In this document: positions 54,472 to 64,000 of the stretch, in pieces | Layout of the letters: the number at the start of each line of letters is the position of its first letter | How positions within the stretch are numbered: the stretch's first letter is position 1 | NCBI GenBank assembly: GCA_905236715.1 | Contig: CAJOMQ010000005.1 | Span: forward strand, 20,433-84,432 | Length of the DNA: 64,000 bases | Direction: 5' to 3' | Origin: an uncultured Bacilli bacterium | Lineage (GTDB): Bacteria; Bacillota_I; Bacilli_A; RFN20; CAG-826 | The notes under the pieces: model-generated | Told to the model about the DNA's origin: nothing | The model's input: only the letters and a program-made list of their open reading frames with translations | Databases searched by the model: none | Program-made: the position numbers and the translations under genes

Positions 54472-55586
54472 TGAGTAAAACGATTGGTATTTGTAATTTA
54501 CATAATTGTCCTTCTCTTGATCAATTAACCGCTACGAGACCCTTTGGCACTGTCACTTTTTTAGGTCGCTATGCGATGATGGATTTCATCCTTTCTAATT
54601 ATTCCAATTCTGGTATTAATATCATTCCAATTCTTGTCGAAAATAATGTTGGTTTAGTACGTAGCCACATCCGTGATGGTAATATTTGGATTAACAATAC
54701 AAAAGTCGGCTTTTTGCGTTTGTTATTAAATGAAAAAGCTCTCAGCAATCCCCAAATGAACACCGATATTAACAATATGGTGGCTAATTTAGGCATCTTA
54801 GCGAATATTGAATGTGATTATGTCATTATCTCTTCCCCTCACTTTATTTATTCATTTGATTTCAATAATTTGATTAACGCGATTGAACATAATGGCGCGG
54901 ATATGATGATTATGTATTCATCTCGTAACGACGCGGATACTGATTTCATCAATTGTGATGCCTTAATTTTAGATGGCAATCGCATTGTGAGTAGCAAAAA
55001 GAATAGTGGTGCTTCACGCTTTGCGGATATTTCTTTAGCCACTTATATTTTCAAAAAATCATTCTTATTAGAATTAGTGAAAGAAAGTCGTGAATTTTCT
55101 ATTCTTTACACTTTAAGAAATCTCATCAATAATGCGATTTATAGTGGGAAATATAACATTCAAGGTTATAAATTTAACGGTTATGTGGTTCCTGTTTTAT
55201 CCTTACAAGGATATGTAGAAAAATCATTATCTCTTCTTAAAGAAGAAAATCGCAATAAATTATTCTTACATGATTGGCCGATTTATACGACCACGCATAA
55301 TACAGCGCCTACGCATTATTTAGAAACGGCGGAAGTGAAGAATTCTTTTATCGCTAATGGGTCAATTATTGCCGGTAAAGTGGAAAATTCAATTCTTTCT
55401 CGTGATGTCAAAGTCGCCCCCGGTGCGGTGATTAAAAATTCCATCATTTTTACCCATACCGAAGTCGGCGAAAATGTCCATTTAGAATATGTCGTTTCCG
55501 ATAAAAGTGCTTCTATTACTAACACCAAGGTATTAGAAGGTGAAAAAGACGCCTTAATAGTCATTCCTCAAGGAGCGAAAGCCTAA
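54471..55586 (+). CDS. glgD: GlgD subunit of glucose-1-phosphate adenylyltransferase
   Basis: A 371-residue paralogue of GlgC. The N-terminal GGKGTRL motif is lost: the corresponding region reads GICNLHNCPSLDQLTATRP, so the subunit is non-catalytic or weakly so and regulates GlgC, as known for GlgD in Bacillus and Streptococcus. RYAMMDFILSNYSNSGI and a C-terminal beta helix are kept. TAATG links it to glgC. Start ATG 54471. Confidence 0.93.
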   Translation: MSKTIGICNLHNCPSLDQLTATRPFGTVTFLGRYAMMDFILSNYSNSGINIIPILVENNVGLVRSHIRDGNIWINNTKVGFLRLLLNEKALSNPQMNTDINNMVANLGILANIECDYVIISSPHFIYSFDFNNLINAIEHNGADMMIMYSSRNDADTDFINCDALILDGNRIVSSKKNSGASRFADISLATYIFKKSFLLELVKESREFSILYTLRNLINNAIYSGKYNIQGYKFNGYVVPVLSLQGYVEKSLSLLKEENRNKLFLHDWPIYTTTHNTAPTHYLETAEVKNSFIANGSIIAGKVENSILSRDVKVAPGAVIKNSIIFTHTEVGENVHLEYVVSDKSASITNTKVLEGEKDALIVIPQGAKA

Positions 55587-55587
55587 T

Positions 55588-57027
55588 ATGCGCATTGTCA
55601 TGGTGGCAAGTGAAGCCAAACCCTTCTGTAAAACTGGTGGTTTAGCCGATGTCACATATTCCCTCAGCAAAGAATTAACATTAATGGGAGAACAAGTCTC
55701 TATCATTCTCCCGTTTTATGAAATAATTAGAGCCCGCATGAACCCGAGTGTTCGTCTTGTGGAGCATTTTTTCATCTCTATGTCTTGGAGGAGAGAAGAA
55801 GCGCGTGTTTATCGTTCTAGTGCGGATGGCATTACTTATTATTTCATCGAAAATAGTCATTATTTTGACCGTCCCAATTTATATGGTGATGGTGATGACG
55901 GGGAAAGATTTGCTTTCTTCACCCTGGCGGTTAGAGAACTACTTTATCGCATGAATGATAAACCCGACATTATTCATATCCATGACTGGCAACCAGGAAT
56001 GTTACCATGTTTGATCAAAGAAGATGTTTTTGCGCGTGATTTCTTTAAGAAAACCAAATTTATCGCGACGATTCATAATCCAGCCTTCCAAGGTTTTTTA
56101 GATCGAAGCGCGCTTCGTGAATTATATAATCTCCCCGAATATTTATATGATGATGGACAAGTTCGTTTCCAAGAACGTGTTTCCACCTTAAAAGCGGGTA
56201 TTGTCTATTCTGATATTATTACCACTGTTTCACCTACGCATCATTTGGAATTATTAACACCCGAAGGTGGTCGTGGATTAGATAATGTTTTACGTTTCCG
56301 TGAATGGGATTTCTTAGGTATTTTAAATGGCATTGATTATGAAGAATTTAATCCCGAAACCGATGCGCAAATTCCTTATCCTTTCACCCTGGAAAATGTC
56401 TATGAAAAGAAAAAAGCTAACAAAAAAGCATTATTTGAAGAATTAAATATCACTGATTACGGACAACCCCTTTATTCAATGGTCACCCGTATTACTTGGC
56501 AAAAAGGTTTTGATTTAGTTTTCCCCGCAGTGGAACAATTAGTGGAAAAAGGCTGTAATGTCATCATCCTCGGTAGTGGGGAAAGAGATTATGAATTACG
56601 TTGGGAAGATTTACGCGCTCGATACCCCGATAAAATCGCGATTTACATTGGCTATAACGATTCTTTAGCGCACCGTATCTATGCAGCGAGTGATTTCTTC
56701 TTAATGCCATCATTATTTGAACCATGTGGTTTAGGACAAATGATTGCCCAAAGATATGGCACTTTACCCATTGTCCGTCGCACTGGTGGCTTAAAAGATT
56801 CCGTCATTAATTATGACGGTAACAATGTTTCCACAAGTAATGGCTTTGGCTTTGATGAATATAGTGAATGGGATATGAACCGGACTTGTTTATATGCTTT
56901 TGATCAATATCATCAACCCAAAATTATGCAAAAATTAATCGCTAATGCGATGCAAACTGATAACTCTTGGCGGAAATCCGCCCAACAATATCTTGCAGTT
57001 TATAAGCGTGCGATAAAAAATAAATAA
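55588..57027 (+). CDS. glgA: Glycogen synthase
   Basis: A 479-residue GT5 glycosyltransferase that extends alpha-1,4-glucan from ADP-glucose. The ADP-glucose loop KTGGLADV is near residue 15, and the C-terminal domain holds [15 protein letters not shown] and [10 protein letters not shown]. Normal length. Follows glgD by 1 nt. No branching enzyme, phosphorylase or debranching gene is in the window, so these must lie elsewhere or be lacking. Confidence 0.95.
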   Translation: MRIVMVASEAKPFCKTGGLADVTYSLSKELTLMGEQVSIILPFYEIIRARMNPSVRLVEHFFISMSWRREEARVYRSSADGITYYFIENSHYFDRPNLYGDGDDGERFAFFTLAVRELLYRMNDKPDIIHIHDWQPGMLPCLIKEDVFARDFFKKTKFIATIHNPAFQGFLDRSALRELYNLPEYLYDDGQVRFQERVSTLKAGIVYSDIITTVSPTHHLELLTPEGGRGLDNVLRFREWDFLGILNGIDYEEFNPETDAQIPYPFTLENVYEKKKANKKALFEELNITDYGQPLYSMVTRITWQKGFDLVFPAVEQLVEKGCNVIILGSGERDYELRWEDLRARYPDKIAIYIGYNDSLAHRIYAASDFFLMPSLFEPCGLGQMIAQRYGTLPIVRRTGGLKDSVINYDGNNVSTSNGFGFDEYSEWDMNRTCLYAFDQYHQPKIMQKLIANAMQTDNSWRKSAQQYLAVYKRAIKNK

Positions 57028-57046
57028 AAAGCAAAAGGAGTTCATT

Positions 57047-59436
57047 ATGGGCTACGATTATCAAAATATTGAAAAGAAATGGCAAAAATATTGGCAAGAA
57101 CATAAGACATTCAAAACCGATGTCTGGGATTTTTCTAAACCTAAATTCTATGCTTTAGATATGTTTCCTTATCCGAGTGGTGTGGGTCTTCACGCTGGTC
57201 ATCCCGAAGGCTATACCGCCACTGATATCGTTTCTCGTATGAAAAGGATGCAAGGCTATAATGTCTTACACCCCATGGGCTATGACTCTTTTGGTTTACC
57301 CGCAGAACAATACGCTATTCAAACAGGGCATCATCCCGAAAATTTTACCAAAAAGAATATCGAAACATTTTCGCAGCAATTAAAAGAATTAGGTTTTGAT
57401 TATGATTGGGACCGTGTTATTGCCACCAGTGACCCCGATTTTTATAAATGGACACAATGGATTTTTAAAGGTTTATATGAAGATGGCTATGCCAAATATA
57501 TCGATATGCCTGTCAACTGGTGTGAAGAATTAGGCACTGTTTTATCAAATGATGAAATTATCGATGGTAAAAGTGAAAGAGGTGGCTATCCCGTCATTCG
57601 TAAAAACCTCAAACAATGGGTTATTGATCAGCCCAAATTTGCGGAAGAATTATTAGACGCATTGATTGGCCTGAATCCACCAAAGAAATTCAAAGAAACT
57701 GGATTGGTAAATCAACTGGTGCTTTAATTGATTTTCAAGTAGCGGACAATAAAGAAACATTCACCGTTTTTACCACCCGTTGTGATACTTTATTCGGTGC
57801 CACATACTGTGTCTTATCTCCTGAACATGAATTAGTGAAAAAAATCACCACAAAAGATAAAGCCCAAGAAGTGGAAGAATATATCAAATTAGCGGCGAGT
57901 AAATCGGAATTAGAAAGAACTTCTTTAAATAAAGAAAAAACCGGTGTCTTTATCGGTAGCTATGCGATTAATCCAGCGAACAGAAAAAAGATTCCCATTT
58001 ATATTTCCGATTATGTTTTAGCTAATTATGGCACTGGTGCCATTATGGCGGTGCCTGCTCATGATAGTCGTGATTATGCTTTTGCGAAGAAATTTAATAT
58101 CGATATCATTCCGGTTTTAGAAGGTGGAGATATAACAAAAGAAGCCTTTCAAGGTGATGGATTACATATCAATTCTGATTTCTTAGATGGTTTAAATAAA
58201 CAAGATGCCATTAATAAGATGCTTTCTTGGTTAAAAGAAAAAGGTATTGGTAGTGCCAAAATAAATTATAAATTTAGAGAATGGATTTTTGCCCGTCAAA
58301 GATATTGGGGCGAACCAGTACCCGTCGTCCATCTTGAAGATGGTAGCGTTTATACCTTACCCGATGATGAATTACCTTTAATCTTACCGGAATTAGATGA
58401 TTATAAAGGTCATAATGGTAAAGCCCCATTAGAAAACGCCACGGAATGGAAACATTATGTCACTAGTGATGGAAGAAAAGGTCTTCGAGAAACTTCTACG
58501 ATGCCAGGTAGCGCTGGTTCATCATGGTATTTCTTAAGATATGTCGACCCACATAATGACAATATTTTCTGTGATAAACAATTAGCGGATCATTGGCTCC
58601 CTGTTGATTTATATATCGGTGGTCCTGAGCACGCCGTGGGACATCTTATCTACGCTCGTATTTGGACGAAATATTTATATAAAAAAGGATATATATCCTT
58701 TGATGAGCCATTCCAAAAATTAGTGCACCAAGGCATGATTTTAGGCGCCAACGGCATCAAAATGGGTAAAAGATATCCCGAATTTGTCGTTAATCCCAGT
58801 GATATTGTCCGCGATTATGGTGCGGATACCTTAAGATTATACGAAATGTTCATGGGACCATTAGAAGCTAGTAAACCATGGAACAATCAAGGTGTGGAAG
58901 GCGCGCATAAATATCTGGAACGTGTCTGGCGAATGATTTTAGAAAATGATTTCTTAACGGAAGAAAAAGTTCCGGAATTAGATTTTATTTATCATCAAAC
59001 CGTGAAAAAAGTGACGGATGATTTTAATAATCTCGCTTTTAATACGGCAATTAGCCAAATGATGATTTTCACTAATGAAGTCTATAAAGTGGGCAAATTA
59101 CCCAAAGAATATGCGGAAGGATTTGTGAAAATGATTTCTTGTATTACTCCTCATATTGGTGAAGAAATGTGGCAAAGATTAGGTCATGATGACACGATTG
59201 CCTTTGCTTCTTGGCCCACATATGATGAATCTAAACTCACCATTAACACTGTGAAAATGGGTGTATCAGTCAATGGTAAGCTACGCGCGACGATTGAAGT
59301 ATCCGTGGATGCTAATGAAGAAGAAATCAAGCAAATTGCCTTAAATGAAGAAGGTGTGAAACGCCATATCGAAGGCAAAGAAATTAAAAAGATTATCGTT
59401 GTTAAAGGAAAGATCATTAATATCGTGGCAATCTAA
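57047..59436 (+). pseudogene. leuS: Leucyl-tRNA synthetase interrupted by a -1 frameshift
   Basis: The start ATG 57047 has AAAAGGAG upstream and follows glgA closely. The first frame gives normal LeuS ([17 protein letters not shown] with the HIGH-type HAGH motif, then [15 protein letters not shown]) to about residue 206. Translation then runs out of frame and ends at 57727. Frame +1 (codon phase of 57664) continues at once with [20 protein letters not shown] and remains open to 59436, carrying the editing domain (TTRCDTLFG, VPAHDSRDYAF), the KMSKS-like KMGKRYPEFVVNP and the anticodon domain. One missing base near 57659-57664 would restore a 796-residue protein. No slippery heptamer is visible. 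LeuS is essential, so sequencing error or a second copy is likely. Confidence 0.88.
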
Positions 59437-59437
59437 T

Positions 59438-60202
59438 ATGGATTTATGTATTGATGTTGGTAATACCACTTTTGTCGTGGGTGTTTATAAAAAAAGAAAA
59501 TTAATCAAAAAAGATTTTTTTCTTGTCGATTCCAATATGGATGATGATCAATATGAAGTCCTTTTGCTTTCCCTTTTAGGGAATCATGGCGTTAATCCCG
59601 ATAAAATTAATCGTATAATTTATTCTTCTGTGGTTCCTGATGTTGATAAAAAAATATTACCGCGTTTAAACAATATCTTTTCTTGCCCTATAAAAAGAGT
59701 GAAAGAATGTCAATTTGATATCCAATTTGGTCAAATTGATGTTAATGAGGTAGGGGACGATTTACTCGCCGCTTTAGAGGGGGCGAAAAAGAAATATGGT
59801 TGTCCCACAATCATCGCGGATTTAGGCACCGCGAGTAAAGTACTTTTATTAGACAAGAATGGTGTTTTTGATTCTTGTTTAATTATTCCCGGATTAAGCA
59901 TGTCGATTGCTTCTTTATCTAAACAAGCGGCCTTATTACCAGAAATTAATTTAAAAGTGCCCAGTTCCGTTTTGGCACATAACACGATTGAAGCGATGAA
60001 TAATGGTGTTATCTTGGGTCATGCGGAAATGCTCAAGGGCTTAATTAATCGTATTGAAAAAGAAATTGGCTATCATTGCCAAAGAATATTAACAGGAGGC
60101 TCTTCCATCTACTTAAAAGAATTATTAAAGGATGAATTCCTTTATGATGGTGATTTATGTGTCGATGGATTAGAACAATTATTAGGTGAAGAAAATGAAT
60201 AA
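59438..60202 (+). CDS. coaX: Type III pantothenate kinase
   Basis: Phosphorylates pantothenate, the first step of coenzyme A synthesis. 254 residues from ATG 59438, just after the leuS stop. DVGNTTFVVGVY (P-loop-like DxGNT) at the start, FDIQFGQIDVNEVGDD, ADLGTASKVLLLD and PGLSMS are the CoaX signatures. Longer frames begin inside leuS and were not used. Overlaps pepV by 8 nt. Confidence 0.92.
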   Translation: MDLCIDVGNTTFVVGVYKKRKLIKKDFFLVDSNMDDDQYEVLLLSLLGNHGVNPDKINRIIYSSVVPDVDKKILPRLNNIFSCPIKRVKECQFDIQFGQIDVNEVGDDLLAALEGAKKKYGCPTIIADLGTASKVLLLDKNGVFDSCLIIPGLSMSIASLSKQAALLPEINLKVPSSVLAHNTIEAMNNGVILGHAEMLKGLINRIEKEIGYHCQRILTGGSSIYLKELLKDEFLYDGDLCVDGLEQLLGEENE

Positions 60203-61541
60203 TTATGATTTATTAACCAAAAAATATGAAAAAGAAGCTTTAGAAACATTAAAGCAATTTGTGGCCATTAATTCCGTTTATGATGAAACCACTGCGGATG
60301 AAAATAACCCCTTTGGTGTTGGTGTTACGAAAGCTTTAGAATTTATCACTAATTTAGCTAAAAAAGATGGCTATCAAGTCACCAATTATAAAAACATGAT
60401 TGTGGAAATATTATTTGGTGAAGGTGATAAAGATATCACCATTATGGCACATGCAGACGTAGTACCCGCTGGTTCAGGATGGAAGCAAAATCCTTTTGAA
60501 GTAGTGGAAAAAGATGGTGTTTTATATGGCCGTGGTGTCGCTGATGATAAAGGCCCATTATTAGCCTGTTATTATGGCTTAAAAGCCTTAAAAGAAAATA
60601 ATTTGTTAGGTAATTATAAAATTAGATTCCTCGTCGGTGGTAATGAAGAAAGTGGTTCGTTAGGAATGAAATATTATTTTGAGACTCTAAAGAAGCCACA
60701 ACCGACTTTAGGCTTTTCTCCCGATTCCGATTATCCCCTCATTTTTGCCGAGAAAGCAATTATGGGATTTGAGGTTAAAAATAATTGGGAAATTAAAGGT
60801 GTTAAATCCATCCATGGTGGCGCTGCCCATAACGCGGTTATTGAAAAATGTGATGTGGAATTATTTGATGCCAAAGACTTCCTCAATTATTTAAAAGACA
60901 AAGAAGTGAAATATGAAATTAATGGTAATGTCGTTTCTTTCCTTGGTAAAGCCGCGCACGGTGCTTTGCCCGAACTTGGCATTAATGCTGGAATGATTGC
61001 TATTAAACATTTAGGTCAATTCTTAAATGATGAAAATCTCCTCTTGTTAGCGGAGAGATATTCTGATTTACAAGGAAAAGGCATTCATGCAGATGGCTAT
61101 AGTCAAGAAATGGGCCATAATTCCCTTAATGTTGGCATTATCAATTATGAAAATAACCAATTTAGCATGATTGTTAATTTCCGTTATGTGGAAACATGTA
61201 AAGAAGAAGAATTAGTGAAAAATATCAAAAAATATAGTGCACCATTTAATGTTATCATCGGAGATTCTTACCCAGTCTTATATTATCCAAAAGATAGCGT
61301 TTTAGTATCAACACTCCTAAGAGTGTATCAAGAAGAATATCAAGATTATGTCAGTCAACCTTTAGCTATCGGTGGTGGCACTTACGCCAAAGAAGCTGAT
61401 AACACCGTGGCCTTTGGTATGCAATTACCAGATTGGGATGCTAAGATGCATTCCCCAGGTGAACAATTAAGAAAAGTCGATTTTATTAAAGGTATGGCGG
61501 TTTATGCTCACGCTATCATCGAATTAGGAAAGAAATTATAA
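60195..61541 (+). CDS. pepV: M20-family dipeptidase (PepV-like)
   Basis: A 448-residue zinc peptidase that cleaves dipeptides, useful for peptide nutrition. Metal ligands: HADVVPAG (His), GRGVADDKGP (bridging Asp), GGNEESGS with the catalytic Glu, FSPDSDYPL (Asp), plus the late MHSPGE (His). The lid domain is in the middle. ATG 60195 is preferred over GTG 60186 because AGGTG lies just upstream. Last base overlaps trmB. Confidence 0.92.
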   Translation: MNNYDLLTKKYEKEALETLKQFVAINSVYDETTADENNPFGVGVTKALEFITNLAKKDGYQVTNYKNMIVEILFGEGDKDITIMAHADVVPAGSGWKQNPFEVVEKDGVLYGRGVADDKGPLLACYYGLKALKENNLLGNYKIRFLVGGNEESGSLGMKYYFETLKKPQPTLGFSPDSDYPLIFAEKAIMGFEVKNNWEIKGVKSIHGGAAHNAVIEKCDVELFDAKDFLNYLKDKEVKYEINGNVVSFLGKAAHGALPELGINAGMIAIKHLGQFLNDENLLLLAERYSDLQGKGIHADGYSQEMGHNSLNVGIINYENNQFSMIVNFRYVETCKEEELVKNIKKYSAPFNVIIGDSYPVLYYPKDSVLVSTLLRVYQEEYQDYVSQPLAIGGGTYAKEADNTVAFGMQLPDWDAKMHSPGEQLRKVDFIKGMAVYAHAIIELGKKL

Positions 61542-62149
61542 TGCGTACCAAATATAAAGCTTGGACAAAACCATATTTATTGGAACATCAAGAAGTACAA
61601 ATTGATATTCCTGCTTTAGTTAATCTTTCTAAACCTTATTATCTAGAAATTGGTTCCGGGAAAGGTCAATTCATTTTAAATATGGCCAAAAATAATCCTG
61701 ACAAATTATTTATTGGGGTGGAAAGAAACCAAACTTGCGCTGGTTTTACCGCCAAAAAATTAGTGGATGAACAAATCACTAATGCCAAGATTATGTGGGA
61801 AAACGCCGATCGTATTTTAATGGAATTAAAAGATGAATCAGTGACGATGATATTTTTAAATTTTTCTGATCCATGGCCCAAGAAAAAACACGCGAAAAGA
61901 AGGTTAACTGCGGAGCAATATTTATCTTCCTATTATCGCGTACTCAAAAAGGGTGGCAGAATCGTCATGAAAACCGATCAAAAAGATTTATATGAATTCA
62001 CCAAAGAGAATCTTTTACAAACGAAATTTCATGTCATTGAACAAAATGAAAATTATCAAAAATTAGATGATTTTGATGTGACCACGGAATATGAAGATGA
62101 TTTCCGCAAAGAAGGATTACCAATTTATCGTTTGGTAATGGAAAAATGA
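61541..62149 (+). CDS. trmB: tRNA (guanine(46)-N7)-methyltransferase
   Basis: A 202-residue SAM-dependent enzyme. EIGSGKGQFI (SAM loop, about residues 37-46), FLNFSDPWPKKKHAKRRL and VMKTDQKDLYE are diagnostic. Normal length. ATGA overlap with the next gene. Confidence 0.95.
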   Translation: MRTKYKAWTKPYLLEHQEVQIDIPALVNLSKPYYLEIGSGKGQFILNMAKNNPDKLFIGVERNQTCAGFTAKKLVDEQITNAKIMWENADRILMELKDESVTMIFLNFSDPWPKKKHAKRRLTAEQYLSSYYRVLKKGGRIVMKTDQKDLYEFTKENLLQTKFHVIEQNENYQKLDDFDVTTEYEDDFRKEGLPIYRLVMEK

Positions 62150-62715
62150 AAATGAAAAATAATTATTCGCTTTATTATTCTTATAAAACTCTCGGTGATG
62201 TCTTACTAGTGGTTTTTGATAATGAAAAAAAGACCACACGTAGTGAAACTAAAGGTGATGTTGTCGTTTTATATCATGAAGAAGAAATAATTGGTTATAA
62301 CATTTTCCATTTAAGAAATATTGTCAAAATTAAAACCAGTGGTTTAATTTATTTGCCTTCACCCACGTTAATTGAAGTGGTGAATAATATTTTGAAAAAT
62401 AATAACGTTGAACAATTAGAAATGATTAAATCATCAGGTTATTTAATCGGTGAAGTCAAACAAATTAATGGTGAACAAACACTTATTAACATTGGTAAAG
62501 ATCATGTTTTTATCAAAACAGATAATCGTTTGCATATCGGGGATAAAGTCGTTATCGCTAATATTGGAACACGCTTAAATAATGGTCAATTAGTCAAAGA
62601 TATGGCCCATTTATGTAATGAAAAAGATTTACAAATCAGTGATAGTGAAGAACCCCTAATTTTGGATAAAGAAGATGAAAATGGTAAAGATTTCTTTACC
62701 ACGGAGGAAAGATGA
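62146..62715 (+). CDS. YtpR-like tRNA-binding domain protein
   Basis: A 189-residue protein. The N-terminal 90 residues resemble the DUF4479 domain of YtpR, and residues 100-150 (GYLIGEVKQINGEQTLINIG, then DKVVIANIGTRLNNGQLV) look like the EMAP/PheT-type tRNA-binding OB fold. In Bacillus ytpR is also near trmB, which supports the call. The tail (155-189) is acidic. The start is ATG 62146 overlapping trmB or ATG 62152. Role unknown, probably RNA-related. Confidence 0.55.
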   Translation: MKMKNNYSLYYSYKTLGDVLLVVFDNEKKTTRSETKGDVVVLYHEEEIIGYNIFHLRNIVKIKTSGLIYLPSPTLIEVVNNILKNNNVEQLEMIKSSGYLIGEVKQINGEQTLINIGKDHVFIKTDNRLHIGDKVVIANIGTRLNNGQLVKDMAHLCNEKDLQISDSEEPLILDKEDENGKDFFTTEER

Positions 62716-63812
62716 TGTTAGAAATAGAATTAAAACAACAAGGAAAAATTTCCCGTTTAACCAATAAAACCTTTCAATTTGATAAAGCACTAGGAGAAGG
62801 ATTATATTCCGCGAATTATTTCTTAAAAAGTCAAAAAATTGTGGCCGAAAAAGCTCCTAATCACATCGTCACCATGCAATGGTTTCAAAGAAGAGATGAT
62901 TCAATGCTCTGTGGTGTTGACGAAGCGATTGCTTTATTACATACCTTCGCCATTCATCCAGAAGAATTAGAAATTGAAGCTTTAAATGATGGTGACATCA
63001 TTCAAAATATGGAACCCGTTTTAAAAGTAACGGGCAAATATGAAAATTTTGGTTTTTTAGAATCCGTGATTGATGGCATTTTAGCGAGAAGAAGTAGTGT
63101 TGCCACGAATGTCTATAATGTCATGAAAGTAGTGGGAGATACCCCTATCTTCTCGATGGCGGATCGTCAAGATGATTACCACACTCAAGTTGGTGATGGC
63201 TACGCCACTTATATCGCGGGTATTAATAAAGTATCCACCGATGCGCAAGGCCTCTGGTGGGGTGGTAAAGGTATGGGCACCATGCCTCATGCTTTAATTC
63301 AAGTTTGTGATGGCGATGTCTGTAAAGCCGCGGATATTTATCATCAAACTTTCCCCAATGAAAAAGTCACCGCTTTAATTGATTACAATAATAATGTCGT
63401 TACCGATTCTTTAATTCTTGCCCGTCATTTAGGCAAAGATTTAAAAGGTGTTCGTGTTGACACTTCTAAATCCCTCATTGACCATTATTTTGATGATAAA
63501 GATACCACTGGCTTTGATCCACACGGAGTTTGTAAGGAACTCATCTTTGCATTAAGAAAAGCCCTTGATGATGAAGGTTTTGACTATGTCAATATCACCG
63601 TCTCTAGTGGATTTACCGCCGAAAAAATTGCCCAATGGAAGAAATTAGGTGTCCCCGTTAATATGTATGGAGTGGGTACTTCTTTTGTCAATAATATGAC
63701 TTGTGGATTTACCGGTGATTTAGTGGTGCTTGATGGTAAAGACCAAGCCAAAGAAGGACGCGCTAATTACGCTAATCCAAAATTAAAGAAAGTTCCCTAT
63801 CCAATCTATTAA
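62715..63812 (+). CDS. pncB: Nicotinate phosphoribosyltransferase
   Basis: Salvages nicotinate to nicotinate mononucleotide for NAD synthesis. 365 residues from ATG 62715 (GGAGG 7 nt upstream); ATG 62712 is possible. The active His is in GTMPHALIQV, preceded by ARRSSVATN, and VTVSSGFTAE-like (ITVSSGF) and GVGTSFV form the phosphate-binding region. Length is in the small NAPRTase subgroup. Ends the coaX-pepV-trmB-pncB group; a terminator follows. Confidence 0.9.
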   Translation: MLEIELKQQGKISRLTNKTFQFDKALGEGLYSANYFLKSQKIVAEKAPNHIVTMQWFQRRDDSMLCGVDEAIALLHTFAIHPEELEIEALNDGDIIQNMEPVLKVTGKYENFGFLESVIDGILARRSSVATNVYNVMKVVGDTPIFSMADRQDDYHTQVGDGYATYIAGINKVSTDAQGLWWGGKGMGTMPHALIQVCDGDVCKAADIYHQTFPNEKVTALIDYNNNVVTDSLILARHLGKDLKGVRVDTSKSLIDHYFDDKDTTGFDPHGVCKELIFALRKALDDEGFDYVNITVSSGFTAEKIAQWKKLGVPVNMYGVGTSFVNNMTCGFTGDLVVLDGKDQAKEGRANYANPKLKKVPYPIY

Positions 63813-63822
63813 AAGATAAACC

Positions 63823-63845
63823 AAAAGAGGCTTTGCCTCTTTTTC
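63823..63845 (+). terminator. Intrinsic terminator of pncB
   Basis: The stem AAAAGAGGC (63823-63831) with GCCTCTTTT (63835-63843) and a TTTT run. Confidence 0.85.
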
Positions 63846-63861
63846 TATAAGATTTACGCAT

Positions 63862-63900
63862 AAAAAAATCGGTGCTTTGCAACACCGATTTTTGTTTTTT
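63862..63900. terminator. Terminator between pncB and rpsD
   Basis: The stem AAAAATCGGTG (63864-63874) with CACCGATTTTT (63883-63893); T tracts on both strands. Most likely it ends leftward rpsD. Confidence 0.88.
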
Positions 63901-63903
63901 TGA

Positions 63904-64000
63904 TTAGAGTTTTCTGTTGTAGAATTCGACGATTTGTGATTCTTGAATATCTTGTGGTAATTCTTTTCTTTCTGGTTCTCTAATGTATTTACCAGATAGA
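63904..64000 (-). CDS. rpsD: 30S ribosomal protein S4, C-terminal end (partial)
   Basis: The minus strand encodes the last 31 residues, ending REPERKELPQDIQESQIVEF followed by YNRKL and stop. The pattern PER-LP-DI-E--IVEFY is the conserved C-terminus of S4, the primary 16S-binding protein of the small subunit. The 5' part lies beyond the window. It is followed by a strong terminator, so it is the last gene of its transcript. Confidence 0.88.
   Translation of the reverse strand, partial: LSGKYIREPERKELPQDIQESQIVEFYNRKL

Noticed and set aside
57653..57670. Programmed ribosomal frameshift in leuS
   Set aside because: No slippery heptamer and no evident stimulatory structure; the family is not known to use recoding, so a missing base is more likely.

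Overview
This window looks like a chromosomal segment of a small, AT-rich, uncultivated-type member of the Bacillota (Bacilli, close to the wall-less or wall-poor Mollicutes/RF39-like lineages). The reasons are low GC, strong GGAGG ribosome-binding sites inside operons, a Bacillus-like order gmk-priA-rsmB-rlmN-prpC-prkC-rsgA-rpe-rpmB, a T-box in front of tyrS, and a PASTA-less PrkC. TGA is a stop codon (for example at 4335-4337, 19332-19334, 47607-47609 and 62713-62715), so this is not a code-4 mycoplasma. The lineage call is an inference.

Layout. 1-3804: two tandem cell-surface proteins with C-terminal membrane anchors and a nucleoside hydrolase. 3821-4660: a small accessory patch with an inverted repeat, an XRE-like regulator behind a palindromic operator, and a short hypothetical gene. 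4675-7703 (minus): an amino-sugar operon whose first gene fuses an XRE DNA-binding domain to a complete phosphoglucosamine mutase, followed by a left-handed beta-helix acyltransferase-like protein and nagB. 7929-19334: lipid acyltransferase, PAP2 phosphatase, T-box-controlled tyrS, a membrane protein broken by a frameshift, amidohydrolase, rdgB, tRNA-Gly, thioredoxin, TraX-like and CPBP membrane proteins. 19342-29425: mrp, an M24 peptidase, glpK with a short GC-rich mosaic patch, addBA and a DUF5677-like gene. 29442-39164: a nucleoside kinase, PPi-type phosphofructokinase and the complete F-type ATP synthase operon, whose c subunit has a two-carboxylate motif. 39148-42980: two thioredoxin-like lipoproteins around pyrophosphatase and trmL, then rqcH. 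43110-52728: the gmk-to-rpmB cluster, lacking rpoZ, def and fmt and carrying a catalytically degenerate RsmB. 53341-59436: glycogen synthesis glgC-glgD-glgA followed by a frameshifted leuS. 59438-64000: coaX, pepV, trmB, ytpR-like, pncB and the 3' end of rpsD.

How it fits together. Central carbon flow is represented by PPi-dependent glycolysis, glycerol kinase, amino-sugar interconversion and ADP-glucose-based polysaccharide storage, with ATP synthase coupling that is possibly sodium-based. The rest is mostly translation, RNA modification and DNA repair. Many operons appear to be transcribed from promoters whose -10 box ends only 6-8 nt before the start codon, which suggests frequent leaderless mRNAs. 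Both clear frameshifts (11953-13574 and 57047-59436) are consistent with single missing bases, so sequencing or assembly error must be considered before calling them real pseudogenes.

The best candidate for an undescribed system is the XRE-GlmM fusion heading the amino-sugar operon. Next are the RsmB pseudoenzyme, the two-carboxylate c subunit and the glpK mosaic patch. I saw no CRISPR array, transposase, integrase or rRNA gene.
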